DNA of 64,000 bases from Staphylococcus pasteuri (GTDB taxonomy: Bacteria; Bacillota; Bacilli; Staphylococcales; Staphylococcaceae): the NCBI RefSeq assembly GCF_003970495.1, contig NZ_RXWW01000091.1:1-64000 (forward strand). The letters run 5' to 3'. The stretch's first letter is position 1. Each line of letters opens with the position of its first letter. The notes beneath the pieces are model-generated. The model was not told the DNA's origin. It was given only the letters and a program-made list of their open reading frames with translations, and made no database searches. The translations under genes and the position numbers were made by a program. This document shows positions 39,800-51,531 of the stretch, piece by piece.

Positions 39800-40492
39800 T
39801 TAACCTAACCAACTTTCTTTTATTTTTTGATAACTTTCAACTGGATTGTCACTTTGAGTAATTGGTCGACCAACAACAATATGTGTTGATCCTAATTTTT
39901 TAGCTTGCTCCGGTGTAGTGATTCGTTTTTGATCATTTTGCGCAGCACCTTGAGGTCTAATGCCAGGCGTTACCTTCATAAAATCTTCGCCTAATTCTTT
40001 AGTTAACAATTCCGCTTCCAATGGTGAGCAAACGACACCATCAAGACCTGCTTGTTGAGTCAATCGAGCATAATTTAGAACTGCTTCTTCAATCGTTGTT
40101 TGTATATTTTGTTCATTATTTAACTGTTCTTGAGTTGTTGATGTTAATTGAGTAACAGCAATGATTTTTATATCTTTGTTGTGTTGACGTAATCCTTCAA
40201 TAGCTGCTTCCATCATCGCCTTACCACCAGCTGCATGAACATTTACTAAATCTACATCTAATTTTGCTAACCCTTGCATTGCTTTATTTACTGTATTGGG
40301 GATGTCATGTAATTTTAAATCAAGAAATATACTATGACCTCTATCTTTAATTGATTTAATTAAATCAGGTCCTGTTTGATAAAATAATTCCATTCCAACT
40401 TTTACAAATAATGGTTCATTAAATTGATCTAAAAATGCATTAACTTTATCTGCAGATTCAAAATCTAATGCAATAATTGGTAATTGTTTCAT
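39800..40492 (-). CDS. pyrF: Orotidine 5'-phosphate decarboxylase
   Basis: PyrF makes UMP from OMP. The start [13 protein letters not shown] at 40492 has AAGGAG six bases upstream; the longer frame adds ten residues with no support. The 230-residue barrel has the catalytic Asp-Lys-Asp set in [12 protein letters not shown] (Asp58, Lys60, Asp63) and [14 protein letters not shown] for phosphate. A perfect 12-base stem lies between carB and this gene. Confidence 0.97.
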   Translation of the reverse strand: MKQLPIIALDFESADKVNAFLDQFNEPLFVKVGMELFYQTGPDLIKSIKDRGHSIFLDLKLHDIPNTVNKAMQGLAKLDVDLVNVHAAGGKAMMEAAIEGLRQHNKDIKIIAVTQLTSTTQEQLNNEQNIQTTIEEAVLNYARLTQQAGLDGVVCSPLEAELLTKELGEDFMKVTPGIRPQGAAQNDQKRITTPEQAKKLGSTHIVVGRPITQSDNPVESYQKIKESWLG

Positions 40493-40511
40493 TATGTACT
40501 CCTTATATTGA

Positions 40512-40554
40512 AAGTTCTTCAATCAAAGTCTAATAACTAAGAATTGAAGAACTT
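40512..40554 (-). other. Hairpin between carB and pyrF
   Basis: AAGTTCTTCAAT (40512-40523) is perfectly complementary to ATTGAAGAACTT (40543-40554) with a 19-base loop. The T run that follows on the minus strand is only CTTTC, so it is a weak terminator at best. It would form in the pyr mRNA just before the pyrF ribosome binding site, where it could mark RNA processing or block ribosomes. Confidence 0.55.
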
Positions 40555-40602
40555 ATCTAAATTAAAATGTAGTTTCAAAATATTAAATTATATTGAATTA
40601 GT

Positions 40603-43600
40603 TTACATATTTCGCATCGTAAATGTCATACTCTCAATAACATTAGTTAAAGCGCTAGCAGTATCTAATGATGTTAAACATGGAATACCATTTTCAACTG
40701 TTGTACGACGAATTTGGAATCCATCTCTTTCCACTTCTTTACCTTTTGTCATTGTGTTAATAACGATTTGAACGTCACCATTTTGAATACGTGTAAGCAA
40801 GTCATTTTCTCCACCGATTTTGCCTACAACTTCTGCTGGTATATTATTTTGTTTTAATTTTTCAGCAGTCCCCTTAGTTGCTAGAATCTTATAACCTACT
40901 TCATTAAGACGGTGTGCAATTTTGACAATTTCGTCTTTATCTTTATTGCTTACTGTCATTAATACTGTACCGTGATCTTTGACTTCAAATCCACTACCAG
41001 TTAACCCTTTGTATAGCGCTTTTTCTAATGTTTGGTCTTTACCCATTACTTCACCTGTAGATTTCATTTCAGGCCCTAAAGTAATGTCTACATTTTTCAG
41101 TTTATTAAAGCTAAATACTGGTGCTTTAACAAATACACCTTCTGAATACGGTTGAATACCTTCTTTATAGCCTAAAGATGATAATTTCGTACCCATGATT
41201 GCTTGCATAGCTAATTGTGCCATTTGAATGTCAGTAATTTTACTTAAAAATGGTACTGTTCGACTTGAACGAGGATTTACCTCTAGAACATAAACACCAT
41301 CATGTGCAATTACAAATTGAATATTGATTAATCCAATAATATTTAAACCTTTAGCTAATCTAATTGTGTAATCTTCAAGTGTTTTAATTTCTTCTTGAGA
41401 TAGTGTTTGAGGTGGGTATACTGCAATAGAATCACCACTGTGTACACCTGCACGTTCAATATGTTCCATTATTCCTGGAATAATGACTGTTTCTCCATCT
41501 GAAATAGCATCGACTTCAATTTCTTTACCAGTTAAATATCTATCAACTAATACTGGATGTTCTGGACTAGCTTTAACAGCTTGTGTCATATAATTTTCTA
41601 ACTCATCATCACTATCTACAATTTCCATAGCACGACCACCAAGCACATAAGATGGTCTAACTACAACTGGATATCCAATATTACGCGCGTTTTCTAACGC
41701 TTCTTTTGGTGATGTTGCAGTTTTACCTTGAGGTTGTGGTACATCGATAGTATGAAGTAATGCTTCAAATTCTTTTCTATCTTCAGCACGGTTTAAGTTT
41801 TCTAAAGAAGTTCCTAGTACTTGTACGCCATGTTTTGCTAATTTGTCAGCAAGGTTAATTGCTGTTTGTCCACCAAACTGTACAACTACACCTTTAGGTT
41901 TTTCAAGATTAATAATACTCATTACATCTTCTTCTGTTAATGGTTCAAAATATAATTTATCTGAAATTGAAAAATCTGTTGATACAGTTTCAGGGTTATT
42001 ATTTACAATAATTGCTTCATAACCAGCATTTTGTATTGCCCACACAGCATGAACTGTTGCATAGTCAAATTCTACACCTTGTCCAATTCGAATAGGTCCA
42101 GATCCTAATACAAGAATTTTTTCTTTATCAGTAACAATAGATTCATTTTCAGTTTCATAAGTACCATAGTAATAAGGTGTTGTAGACTCAAATTCAGCAG
42201 CACATGTATCTACCATTTTGTACACTGGAGTAATATTATTTTCAATTCGTAATTGATAAACTTCTTCTTCTGTCATATCAAAACGATGTGCAATAACTCT
42301 ATCACTGAATCCATAATCTTTAGCATATTTAAGGTATTCTAAATCACCTTGATGTGCTTTAAGTTCATGTTCAATGTTGATAATATTTTGGAATTTATTT
42401 AAGAAGAAATAATCAATTTTAGTCATTTCATGAATTTCTTCTAAAGTTGTTCCACGACGAATAGCCTCACCTATAAAGAATAATCTTTCATCATCTTGAT
42501 GACTAATACGTTCTTTAATGTAGTCTAAATCAAAGCTTTCACCGTTTGGTAATCCTAAATGATGTACGCCGTATTCTAATGAACGAATCGCTTTTAATAA
42601 AGATTCTTCATATGTGCGTCCTATTGCCATTACTTCTCCAGTTGCTTTCATTTGAGTACCTAATTCACGCTCACCTTTTTCGAATTTATCAAATGGGAAA
42701 CGTGGTATTTTTGAAATAACGTAGTCTAGTGTAGGTTCAAATGCAGCATAAGAAGTTCCAGTAATTGGATTTAACATTTCATCTAGTGTTAAACCTACAG
42801 CAATTTTGGCTGCTAACTTCGCAATTGGATAACCTGTTGCTTTAGATGCTAATGCTGATGAACGAGATACACGTGGGTTTACTTCAATAATGTAATAGTT
42901 GTATGAATCTGGATCTAAAGCTAGTTGTACGTTACATCCACCTTCAATTCCTAAAGCGCGAATAACTTTTAATGACACATCACGTAGCATTTGATATTCG
43001 ACGTCTGATAGTGTCTGACTTGGCGCAACAACAATTGAGTCACCAGTGTGTATACCAACTGGGTCAATATTCTCCATATTACAAACTACTATTGCATTAT
43101 CATTTTTATCACGCATAACTTCATATTCAATTTCTTTAAATCCAGCAATTGATTTTTCAATTAAACATTGTGTAGCAGGACTATAATGAAGACCATTGGT
43201 AACAACTTCTTTTAAGTCATCATCGTTGTAGCAAATACCGCCACCAGTTCCTCCCATTGTGAATGCAGGACGAACGATTAATGGATAGCCAACTTCTTCT
43301 TTAAATTTAAAAGCTTGTTCTACTGTATTTACGATGTCACTTTCAGGTACTGGAACATTTAAATCATTCATTAACGTTCTAAATAATTCACGGTCTTCAG
43401 CTTGTTGAATTGATTCTAATTCAGTACCAAGTAACTTCACATTATTTGCGGCTAATACACCACTATCGTGTAATTGAATAGCCATATTCAAACCAGTTTG
43501 ACCACCTAATGTAGGAAGTAATGCATCGGGTTGTTCTTTGCGAATAATACGTGCAATAAAATCGTGTGTTAATGGTTCAATATAAACTTTATCTGCAATT

Positions 43601-43776
43601 TCTTTATCTGTCATAATCGTCGCTGGATTTGAGTTAACTAATATAACTCTATATCCTTCTTCTTTAAGTGCAAGACAAGCTTGAGTTCCTGCATAATCAA
43701 ATTCCGCAGCTTGCCCAATAATAATTGGACCCGATCCTACTACTAAAATTGTTTGAATATCGTTACGCTTAGGCAT
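40603..43776 (-). CDS. carB: Carbamoyl-phosphate synthase large chain
   Basis: CarB makes carbamoyl phosphate from bicarbonate, ammonia from CarA, and two ATP. The 1057 residues are two homologous ATP-grasp halves (about 1-400 and 550-935), each with an [10 protein letters not shown] or [10 protein letters not shown] opening and a [11 protein letters not shown] or LGGRAMEIV loop, joined by an oligomerisation region, and a C-terminal allosteric MGS-like domain after 935 for UMP and effector control. It overlaps carA by eight bases. Confidence 0.98.
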   Translation of the reverse strand: MPKRNDIQTILVVGSGPIIIGQAAEFDYAGTQACLALKEEGYRVILVNSNPATIMTDKEIADKVYIEPLTHDFIARIIRKEQPDALLPTLGGQTGLNMAIQLHDSGVLAANNVKLLGTELESIQQAEDRELFRTLMNDLNVPVPESDIVNTVEQAFKFKEEVGYPLIVRPAFTMGGTGGGICYNDDDLKEVVTNGLHYSPATQCLIEKSIAGFKEIEYEVMRDKNDNAIVVCNMENIDPVGIHTGDSIVVAPSQTLSDVEYQMLRDVSLKVIRALGIEGGCNVQLALDPDSYNYYIIEVNPRVSRSSALASKATGYPIAKLAAKIAVGLTLDEMLNPITGTSYAAFEPTLDYVISKIPRFPFDKFEKGERELGTQMKATGEVMAIGRTYEESLLKAIRSLEYGVHHLGLPNGESFDLDYIKERISHQDDERLFFIGEAIRRGTTLEEIHEMTKIDYFFLNKFQNIINIEHELKAHQGDLEYLKYAKDYGFSDRVIAHRFDMTEEEVYQLRIENNITPVYKMVDTCAAEFESTTPYYYGTYETENESIVTDKEKILVLGSGPIRIGQGVEFDYATVHAVWAIQNAGYEAIIVNNNPETVSTDFSISDKLYFEPLTEEDVMSIINLEKPKGVVVQFGGQTAINLADKLAKHGVQVLGTSLENLNRAEDRKEFEALLHTIDVPQPQGKTATSPKEALENARNIGYPVVVRPSYVLGGRAMEIVDSDDELENYMTQAVKASPEHPVLVDRYLTGKEIEVDAISDGETVIIPGIMEHIERAGVHSGDSIAVYPPQTLSQEEIKTLEDYTIRLAKGLNIIGLINIQFVIAHDGVYVLEVNPRSSRTVPFLSKITDIQMAQLAMQAIMGTKLSSLGYKEGIQPYSEGVFVKAPVFSFNKLKNVDITLGPEMKSTGEVMGKDQTLEKALYKGLTGSGFEVKDHGTVLMTVSNKDKDEIVKIAHRLNEVGYKILATKGTAEKLKQNNIPAEVVGKIGGENDLLTRIQNGDVQIVINTMTKGKEVERDGFQIRRTTVENGIPCLTSLDTASALTNVIESMTFTMRNM

Positions 43777-44869
43777 TTACATTACGCTCCTTTTCTATGA
43801 ACTCGTTCATCATTGTTATAAATTCATCAAATAAATAATTCGAATCGCTTGGGCCTGGTCTTGCTTCAGGATGATATTGAACAGAAAAAGCAGGTAAAGT
43901 CTTATGTCTTAAACCTTCAACAGTTCCATCATTTAAAGCAATATGAGTAACCTCTAAATCAGTGTTTTCTAAAGAATCTTTATCGATTGAATAACCATGG
44001 TTTTGACTTGTAATGTCAACTTTACCTGTTTTTAAGTTTTTAACAGGATGGTTAGCGCCTCGATGACCAAACTTCATTTTGAATGATTTAGCACCTTGGG
44101 ATAATGCGAATAATTGGTGTCCTAGGCAAATTCCAAAGAATGGAATTTTACCAAGAATACCTTTAATCATTTGAATAGCTACTTCTACTTCATCTGGATC
44201 TCCAGGTCCATTTGATAGCATTACGCCATCTGGTGACATCTTCAATATTTCTTCAGCAGATGTGTCGTATGGCACAACTGTCACATTGCACCCTCGCATA
44301 TTTAATTCTCGTACAATATTTTGCTTTTTACCAAAGTCAAGAAGTACAACGCTTAAATCTGCTCCAGTAGATACATAAGGTGTTTTTGTAGAAACAGTTG
44401 ATACTTCGTCTCTAGGTAATTCAGTTGTTTTAAGATGTTCAACTAAGCTTTCAATTTCATCTTTGTTATCTGTAAATCCAGCTCTTAATACACCATGTTG
44501 GCGAATTTTACGTGTGATACTTCTAGTATCAACACCTGAGATACCAGGTATTTGATATTGAACTAATACTTCATGTAATGTCTTTTGATTACGGAAATTA
44601 CTTGGATGTGTACTTGCTTCTTTGACTACTACACCATTTAATGTAGGTGTTAAAGATTCAAAGTCATCTCTATTAATTCCATAATTTCCAATTAATGGAT
44701 ACGTAAATGTAATAATTTGACCTGTATATGAAGGGTCAGAAATTGTTTCTTGATAACCTGTCATTGCTGTGTTAAAAACAATTTCACCAATCGATAATTC
44801 ATCTGAACCTAGCTGGTATCCTTCATAATAAGAACCGTCTTCAAATACTAGATAACGTTTTGAAAGCAT
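43769..44869 (-). CDS. carA: Carbamoyl-phosphate synthase small chain (glutaminase)
   Basis: CarA hydrolyses glutamine and channels ammonia to CarB. The 366-residue protein has an N-terminal domain and a class I glutamine amidotransferase domain with the nucleophile in [12 protein letters not shown] and the His/Glu pair in [11 protein letters not shown]. It abuts pyrC and overlaps carB. The window shows this single car pair only, tied to the pyr operon. Confidence 0.98.
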   Translation of the reverse strand: MLSKRYLVFEDGSYYEGYQLGSDELSIGEIVFNTAMTGYQETISDPSYTGQIITFTYPLIGNYGINRDDFESLTPTLNGVVVKEASTHPSNFRNQKTLHEVLVQYQIPGISGVDTRSITRKIRQHGVLRAGFTDNKDEIESLVEHLKTTELPRDEVSTVSTKTPYVSTGADLSVVLLDFGKKQNIVRELNMRGCNVTVVPYDTSAEEILKMSPDGVMLSNGPGDPDEVEVAIQMIKGILGKIPFFGICLGHQLFALSQGAKSFKMKFGHRGANHPVKNLKTGKVDITSQNHGYSIDKDSLENTDLEVTHIALNDGTVEGLRHKTLPAFSVQYHPEARPGPSDSNYLFDEFITMMNEFIEKERNVNA

Positions 44870-46147
44870 TTATTTTTCCTCCTTAAATACAACTTCACCT
44901 TTTATCATAGTTAATACGGGATGTCCGTATACTTTCTCACCAATAAATGGTGTATTGTCAGCTTTTGATAAGAAATCTTCACTTCTAATTTCTTTTTCAT
45001 TTTCTAAATCAATAATAGTAATATCAGCATAACTATCTTTGTGTAGTTTTCCGTAGTTAAGATTAAAGATTGTAGCTGGTTTAATTGTTAAATAATCAAT
45101 TAATTGTTTTAATGACCAATTACCATTTCTTACGAAGTGTGTATATAGTAATGGGAATGCTGTTTCACTACCTACAATTCCAAATGGTGCTTTAGTCATA
45201 GGTTGTTCTTTTTCTTCTTTAGCGTGTGGCGCATGGTCTGTAGCAATACAATCAATTGTACCGTCTAATAATCCTTCTAATAATGCGTCACGATCTTCTG
45301 TACTTCTTAATGGTGGATTCATTTTATAATTAGCATCATCACCTGGAACATCATTTTCTGTTAATAATAAGTGATGTGGCGTTACTTCAGCTGTAACATG
45401 AATGCCTGCTTTTTTAGCATCGCGAATAACACGGACACTTTCTTTAGTTGATACGTGACAAACATGATAATGACATCCTGCTGCTTCAGCTAATAAAACA
45501 TCTCTTGCAATTTGAACTGATTCACAAACATTTGGAATACCAGGAATACCTAGTTCTTCACTACGTTTACCTTTATGCATAGCGCCGCCATAAATTAAGC
45601 TATTGTCTTCACAATGAGCAACAATTGGCTTTTTAACTTTAGCAGCTTGCTTCATAGCAGCGTACATCATACTCGCTTGTTGTACACCGACGCCATCGTC
45701 TGTGAACGCAAACACACCTTCTTTAGCTAAAGCTTCGAAATCCACTAACTCTTTACCAGCTTGTCTAGTTGTAATTGAAGCATAGGGTAATACGCGAACT
45801 TGAGCTGTTTCAGAAATTCTTTCTCTTAACGCTCTTACATTTTCAACTGAATCTGGTACTGGTCTTGTATTAGGCATAGGGCAAATTGTAGTAAATCCAC
45901 CTCTAGCTGCTGCTTTTGTACCTGTTTCAATTGTCTCTTTGTGTTCACCACCTGGTTCACGTAAATGCACATGTACATCTACAAATCCTGGTGCGATTAA
46001 ATTTCCTTTAGCATCAATGACTTCAATATCGTCAGATGATGCATCTATTTTAGTACTGATCGTTTTAATTCTTTTACCTTCGATTAAAATATCTGTATTT
46101 TTCAATTTTCCGTTCTTAATAATTTTACCGTTTTTAATTAATTTCAT
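44870..46147 (-). CDS. pyrC: Dihydroorotase
   Basis: PyrC cyclises carbamoyl aspartate to dihydroorotate. This 425-residue amidohydrolase has the zinc motif [10 protein letters not shown] (about 58-67), AHCEDN, VCHVST and [11 protein letters not shown], a class I layout typical of Gram-positives. The start follows an AAGGGGT site. It lies 18 bases after pyrB. Confidence 0.98.
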   Translation of the reverse strand: MKLIKNGKIIKNGKLKNTDILIEGKRIKTISTKIDASSDDIEVIDAKGNLIAPGFVDVHVHLREPGGEHKETIETGTKAAARGGFTTICPMPNTRPVPDSVENVRALRERISETAQVRVLPYASITTRQAGKELVDFEALAKEGVFAFTDDGVGVQQASMMYAAMKQAAKVKKPIVAHCEDNSLIYGGAMHKGKRSEELGIPGIPNVCESVQIARDVLLAEAAGCHYHVCHVSTKESVRVIRDAKKAGIHVTAEVTPHHLLLTENDVPGDDANYKMNPPLRSTEDRDALLEGLLDGTIDCIATDHAPHAKEEKEQPMTKAPFGIVGSETAFPLLYTHFVRNGNWSLKQLIDYLTIKPATIFNLNYGKLHKDSYADITIIDLENEKEIRSEDFLSKADNTPFIGEKVYGHPVLTMIKGEVVFKEEK

Positions 46148-46165
46148 GATTCAAATACCCCTTCC

Positions 46166-47062
<897 letters not shown>

Positions 47063-47071
47063 TTAAACTGA

Positions 47072-48364
47072 TTATTTTTTAGGTAAGATTAAATTTAAAA
47101 TAATACCTGATAATGCTGATAATGCCATTCCTTCAAGCTGAAGATTTATGCCAATACCTTTTAAATTGATAAGTAGATTTCCAATACCAATTACTAAAAT
47201 GACAGATGCTATTACCAAGTTTCTATTGTTAGCAAAATCAACATTACTCTCAACAATCATTCTTAAACCACTTGCGGCGATAATACCGAATAATAGTATA
47301 GATACACCACCCATGACTGGTGTTGGTATTGAAGAAATAAGTGCTGTGAATTTTCCTATAAATGCGAGTACTATCGCTATGACAGCTGCGCCACCAATAA
47401 CGTAAATACTATAAATTTTAGTAATCGCCAGAACGCCAATGTTCTCACCGTATGTTGTACTTGGTGGTCCTCCGATAATACTTGCAACCATCGTTGATAC
47501 ACCGTCACCGATAATTGATTTGTCTAATCCTGGATCTTTAAAGAAATTTTTACCTACAATTTTATTAATGACCATTTGATGTCCAATATGTTCACTGACT
47601 GTAACAAAAACAACAGGTATCATCACTAGTACCAATCCTAGGTGAAACGATGGTACATAATCTTTAAATGGTAGATAAATATCTGGGAAATCTAACCATT
47701 TAGCTTTAGCTATTGGCGCAAATTTTACTAATCCCATAAATATTGAAACGATATAACCTACAATAATACCGATTAAAACTGGTATGAGGGATAAGAATCC
47801 TTTGAAAAAACCTTGCACAATAATAGTTACTATTAAAGTGATTAACGCTACTACTAAATAACTTAAATTGTAACCTTTCATGTCTCCTGAATTTTCATAC
47901 ATTGCCATGTTTACTGCTGTAGGTGCAAGACTTAAACCGATAACCATGATTACTGGTCCAACCACAACAGGTGGTAATAATTTCATTAGCCATTCTGTTC
48001 CACTAAATCGTATACATATACCGATAATGACGTACATTAATCCACTCATGAATAATGCAACTAACATGTCTCCTAAACTATGTGTACTTAACCCAGTAAT
48101 GATTGGAGTGATAAAAGCGAAACTAGAACCTAAATAAGCAGGTATTTTGGCTTTTGTTATTAATATGTATAATAATGTTCCGATTCCAGATGCTAATAAT
48201 GCAGCTGATATTGGTAGTCCTGTTAAAAATGGTACAAGTACAGTCGATCCAAACATCGCAAATAAATGTTGTAAACTTAAGAATGCCCATTGGCCTGCTT
48301 TTGGTTTATCTTTAACATCTAATACTGGTTTTACTGTACGTTCAAACATTTGTTCATTTTCCAT
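47072..48364 (-). CDS. pyrP: Uracil permease
   Basis: This 430-residue proton-coupled uracil transporter belongs to the NCS2 family. About 12-14 hydrophobic segments span the whole length. Conserved parts are QHLFAMFGSTVLVPFLTG near residue 33, the central VTVSEHIGHQ, and GDGVSTMVASIIGGPPSTTYGENIG. It lies between two attenuators and pyrB, so pyrimidine uptake and synthesis are controlled together. Confidence 0.97.
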   Translation of the reverse strand: MENEQMFERTVKPVLDVKDKPKAGQWAFLSLQHLFAMFGSTVLVPFLTGLPISAALLASGIGTLLYILITKAKIPAYLGSSFAFITPIITGLSTHSLGDMLVALFMSGLMYVIIGICIRFSGTEWLMKLLPPVVVGPVIMVIGLSLAPTAVNMAMYENSGDMKGYNLSYLVVALITLIVTIIVQGFFKGFLSLIPVLIGIIVGYIVSIFMGLVKFAPIAKAKWLDFPDIYLPFKDYVPSFHLGLVLVMIPVVFVTVSEHIGHQMVINKIVGKNFFKDPGLDKSIIGDGVSTMVASIIGGPPSTTYGENIGVLAITKIYSIYVIGGAAVIAIVLAFIGKFTALISSIPTPVMGGVSILLFGIIAASGLRMIVESNVDFANNRNLVIASVILVIGIGNLLINLKGIGINLQLEGMALSALSGIILNLILPKK

Positions 48365-48383
48365 AATGATTCATTTCCTCTCA

Positions 48384-48556
48384 TAAAAAAATCTCTTTAC
48401 ATACAGTTATGCAAAGAGACTAAAGTCAATGATATGAATCATAAGCAATATGTATCTATAGTCATATAAGTTTACATAACTATATTACAGTTAGTTAAAT
48501 GCTTATATAATTCAATTCACCTTTTTCAGTCTCTCGTACTGTTTTAAAAGGATATA
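48384..48556 (-). promoter_or_regulatory. Second PyrR attenuator, pyrR-pyrP leader
   Basis: The minus strand shows a PyrR-loop-like AGTACGAGAGACTGAAAAAGG near 48520-48540, then a terminator hairpin (TCTCTTTGCATA with TATGTAAAGAGA, 48392-48419) and T7, ahead of the pyrP ribosome binding site. The loop is less canonical than in the first leader. Binding of PyrR-UMP should favour termination here, as in Bacillus. Confidence 0.75.
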
Positions 48557-49084
48557 TTATTCAATTACTACCGCATTCGTTGAATCCTTTTCCGTTAAGA
48601 ATACTTTCACTGATTCATCTCGTGCAGTAGGTATATTTTTCCCTACAAAATCTGCTCGAATTGGAAGTTCTCTATGGCCTCGATCAACAAGTGTTGCCAA
48701 ACCAATTTTAATTGGTCTAGAGTGTAATAGTATAGCATCTAATGACGCTCTTACAGTTCTTCCTGTATATAAAACATCGTCCACGATGACAACAACTTTT
48801 CCTGTGATGTCTACATCAATCTCAAATGCTTTATCAAAAGATTGCTTTGAAACTTGATCAATGTCATCTCGAAATTGTGTAATATCAATTGTACCTGTTG
48901 GAACAAGTTGTTGCTCAATCATATTAATTTTTTCTTGAATACGGTAAGCAAGGTAAGCACCTCGCGTTTTAATGCCCAATAATACTAAATCTTCTGTACC
49001 TTTGTTATACTCAAGAATTTCATGTGCAATTCGAGTTACTGTACGTTGTATTGCTGCTTCATCCATAATGATGCGTTCAGACAT
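48557..49084 (-). CDS. pyrR: PyrR attenuator protein / uracil phosphoribosyltransferase
   Basis: PyrR binds pyr mRNA leaders when UMP is high and promotes termination; it also has weak UPRTase activity. The 175-residue protein has the PRPP motif [18 protein letters not shown] (about 98-115), [13 protein letters not shown], and [18 protein letters not shown]. It is the first gene of the operon, behind a 396-base leader carrying its own target site. Confidence 0.97.
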   Translation of the reverse strand: MSERIIMDEAAIQRTVTRIAHEILEYNKGTEDLVLLGIKTRGAYLAYRIQEKINMIEQQLVPTGTIDITQFRDDIDQVSKQSFDKAFEIDVDITGKVVVIVDDVLYTGRTVRASLDAILLHSRPIKIGLATLVDRGHRELPIRADFVGKNIPTARDESVKVFLTEKDSTNAVVIE

Positions 49085-49107
49085 TTCCTCACCTCATAAA
49101 TTAACAT

Positions 49108-49320
49108 GAAAAAAACCTCACGCCTTTAACAAGACATGAGGTTGATATATAGACAATGTGTGATTGATGTTTTATCACATACACATGTTCATTCAATTAC
49201 ATGAGTTACATTCCTTTATTGACGTCTCTATATACGAATATAAAGGTAGTAACGTTAATGTAGATTAAGTATCATTTTCATGTCTTTGAAGCCTCTCTGG
49301 ACTTACATTTAAAGACCTAC
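49108..49320 (-). promoter_or_regulatory. First PyrR attenuator, pyrR leader
   Basis: The minus strand has AGTCCAGAGAGGCTT (49289-49303), a full match to the PyrR-binding consensus. Downstream, AACCTCATG pairs with CGTGAGGTT (about 49114-49143) and is followed by T7, the terminator. Part of the CAUGUC segment repeats between the two, consistent with an alternative antiterminator. Confidence 0.9.
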
Positions 49321-49343
49321 GATTTTTTATTTAAACTGTTATT

Positions 49344-49372
49344 AGTTTAATCCTAAAACTACAATTAGTCAA
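49344..49372 (-). promoter_or_regulatory. Promoter of the pyr operon
   Basis: TTGACT (49367-49372) and TAAACT (49344-49349) are 17 bases apart on the minus strand, about 40 bases before the PyrR site. The rest of the leader region toward the RluD-type gene shows nothing else. Confidence 0.65.
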
Positions 49373-49480
49373 CGGTCATATGACTATTTTTTTATTTATC
49401 TTTATAAGTTTATGACTTATGTCTAGACTTTAATTAATATCTAAATTCAAATATTGAACTATATGATTTATCAAACTATA

Positions 49481-50398
49481 TTAAGCATCTCTTTTTCTAA
49501 TATCATCTAATAAATCTTCAAATTCTTGTGGTAATTTAGCTGTTCTTTCAATATATTCATGCGTAACTGGATGTTCAAAACCGATGACTCCAGCATGTAA
49601 AGCTTGTCCACCAATATCTAATGTTTTCTTAGGACCATATTTAGGGTCCCCAACTAATGGGAATCCAATATATTTCATATGTACACGGATTTGGTGAGTA
49701 CGACCTGTTTCTAACTCGCACTCAATTAATGTGTAGTCTTTAAAATGTTCTAATACATTGAAATGTGTTACTGCTTCTTTTCCATCATCTACGACAGCCA
49801 TAGCTTGGCGGTCTTTTTTATTACGTCCAATAGGTGCGTCTACAGTTCCATAATCATGTGGAATATTGCCATGTACTAATGCGACATATTTACGTTTAAC
49901 TGATTTCGCCATTAATTGCTCAACTAAGCCTCGATGCGCAATATCATTTTTAGCAACCATTAACAATCCTGAAGTATCCATATCAATTCTGTGAACGATG
50001 CCTGGGCGTATTTCACCATTAATACCTGATAAATCTTTAATTTGATACATCAATCCATTGACTAAAGTACCTGTATAATGACCAGGTGATGGATGAACAA
50101 CCATACCTTTAGGTTTATATACAATAGCTACATCGTTATCTTCATAAAAAATATCAAGATTTAAATTTTCTGGCGTGATATCCGCTTCTACGACCTCTTG
50201 TTCTGTTACGATAATATGATCGTTTTGTTTAACTTTATAGTTTGGTTTTACCACTTTATCATTTACTTTTACTAAATCTTCTTTGATCCAATCTTGAATC
50301 TGACTACGTGACCAATCGCTATTCAATTCAGGTAATACTTTATCTAATCTTTGACCTACATAATTATTATCTGAAATTTGATATTCATATGTTTCCAT
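49481..50398 (-). CDS. RluD-family pseudouridine synthase (YlyB)
   Basis: This 305-residue enzyme isomerises uridines in RNA. It has an N-terminal S4 RNA-binding domain (about 15-60, RLDKVLPELNSDWSRSQIQDWI) and a catalytic domain with the aspartate in HRIDMDTSGLL. The exact target is unknown; the family includes RluD of 23S rRNA. It follows lspA, as in other Firmicutes, where ylyB and lspA precede pyrR. Confidence 0.93.
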   Translation of the reverse strand: METYEYQISDNNYVGQRLDKVLPELNSDWSRSQIQDWIKEDLVKVNDKVVKPNYKVKQNDHIIVTEQEVVEADITPENLNLDIFYEDNDVAIVYKPKGMVVHPSPGHYTGTLVNGLMYQIKDLSGINGEIRPGIVHRIDMDTSGLLMVAKNDIAHRGLVEQLMAKSVKRKYVALVHGNIPHDYGTVDAPIGRNKKDRQAMAVVDDGKEAVTHFNVLEHFKDYTLIECELETGRTHQIRVHMKYIGFPLVGDPKYGPKKTLDIGGQALHAGVIGFEHPVTHEYIERTAKLPQEFEDLLDDIRKRDA

Positions 50399-50409
50399 TA
50401 CCTTACCTC

Positions 50410-50886
50410 CTATTCTTTATTTGTTGTATCTTTAAGTAAAGCTATAATTATTAAAATTACACCAATTGTTAAACTTGAATCGGCAATATTAAATATTGGA
50501 AAATCATATCCAAAAATATTTGTGTCGATAAAATCAACAACTTCTCCATTAAACAAACGATCTATAAAATTCCCTAAAGCGCCTGCGAACAACAAACTAA
50601 CAGCTAATTGCATAAATAAATTGTACTTAGCTTCTTTAATAAAGAATAATACGAGTATGATTAATATAATTACTGTAATGATATAAAAGAAAAACATTTT
50701 TCCACTTAAAATACCCCAAGCAGCACCATTATTTCTATGGGATGTTATATTTAAAAAATTTGGTATTACTTCGTAGGAATCCCCTATTTTCATTGAACTA
50801 GCAATTATCCATTTTGTTATTTGGTCAATGACTAAAATAAAAATGACTACGAATAATGAAATACCAGTATAATATTTCTTTTTCAT
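50410..50886 (-). CDS. lspA: Lipoprotein signal peptidase
   Basis: LspA cleaves prolipoproteins after lipid attachment. The 158-residue protein has four membrane segments, the conserved NNGAAWG (52-58), and catalytic Asp118 (GEVVDFID) and Asp136 (FNIADSSL). The start has a GGAGGCAC site. It lies 11 bases before the RluD-type gene; a -10-like ATTATA at 50936-50941 could belong to its promoter. Confidence 0.97.
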   Translation of the reverse strand: MKKKYYTGISLFVVIFILVIDQITKWIIASSMKIGDSYEVIPNFLNITSHRNNGAAWGILSGKMFFFYIITVIILIILVLFFIKEAKYNLFMQLAVSLLFAGALGNFIDRLFNGEVVDFIDTNIFGYDFPIFNIADSSLTIGVILIIIALLKDTTNKE

Positions 50887-51053
50887 TCATGTGCCTCCAT
50901 TCAAAACCATTCATCACTTTTTTACAACATCTTTTATTATATCTTAATCAAGTATATAAAAACAGGATAGCCTAAAAATAAATACGATGTACATAATGAA
51001 ATAATTTTATTTGCTAATCGGCATTATTATGAGTATCGATATGTTGTTCTTAA

Positions 51054-51527
51054 TTATGCTTTTTCATTATTTTTAGGATGTATATACTGATATTGATCTA
51101 CATCAAAACTTGGAATTGTTCTATCTGTAATTTCATAAGCTTTTTTAAAATTCATCTCAGAAATTTGAAGTGATCCATCTTGATTTATTTTTTCAATATA
51201 TGCTACGTGCCCATATTTTCCTTTAGTTGTTTGTAATATCGACCCTTTTTTAGGTTGATGATTGACTTTGTAATCATCTTTTTCAGCATTTTTAGCCCAT
51301 TCTTTTGCATCAGACCATGTGTTCTCAATTTGATGGTGATTTTCTTTAACTTTATCAAAAACATAATACGTACATTGACCTTTTTGATAAGTATTATATT
51401 TCATTGGATTGATTTCTAATAAATGATTTTTGGGCTCTGTCATATCTTGATTATTTAATCCATCTATTATTGCAGCTATCGTAATACATATAGTCACTAT
51501 AAACATTAAAGTTATACTTTTTTTCAC
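51054..51527 (-). CDS. Secreted or membrane-anchored CHAP-domain protein
   Basis: This 157-residue protein begins with GTG and has an N-terminal hydrophobic segment (about 5-21) fitting a signal peptide or anchor. The rest is a CHAP domain: the catalytic Cys52 in KGQCTYYVFDK, His107 in GKYGHVAYIEK, and the polar residue in ISEMNF. CHAP enzymes are peptidoglycan amidases or endopeptidases. It lacks any visible wall-binding domain, so its substrate is uncertain. It lies four bases after the VOC gene, so they are probably co-transcribed. Confidence 0.85.
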   Translation of the reverse strand: MKKSITLMFIVTICITIAAIIDGLNNQDMTEPKNHLLEINPMKYNTYQKGQCTYYVFDKVKENHHQIENTWSDAKEWAKNAEKDDYKVNHQPKKGSILQTTKGKYGHVAYIEKINQDGSLQISEMNFKKAYEITDRTIPSFDVDQYQYIHPKNNEKA

Positions 51528-51531
51528 TGAA

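Noticed and set aside
40555-40602. Terminator after carB
   Set aside because: The 12-base stem nearby has no adequate T run, so I list it as a hairpin of unknown role and not as a terminator.
50378-50686. 102-codon plus-strand frame opposite lspA
   Set aside because: Hydrophobic only because it mirrors a membrane protein gene; no start signals.
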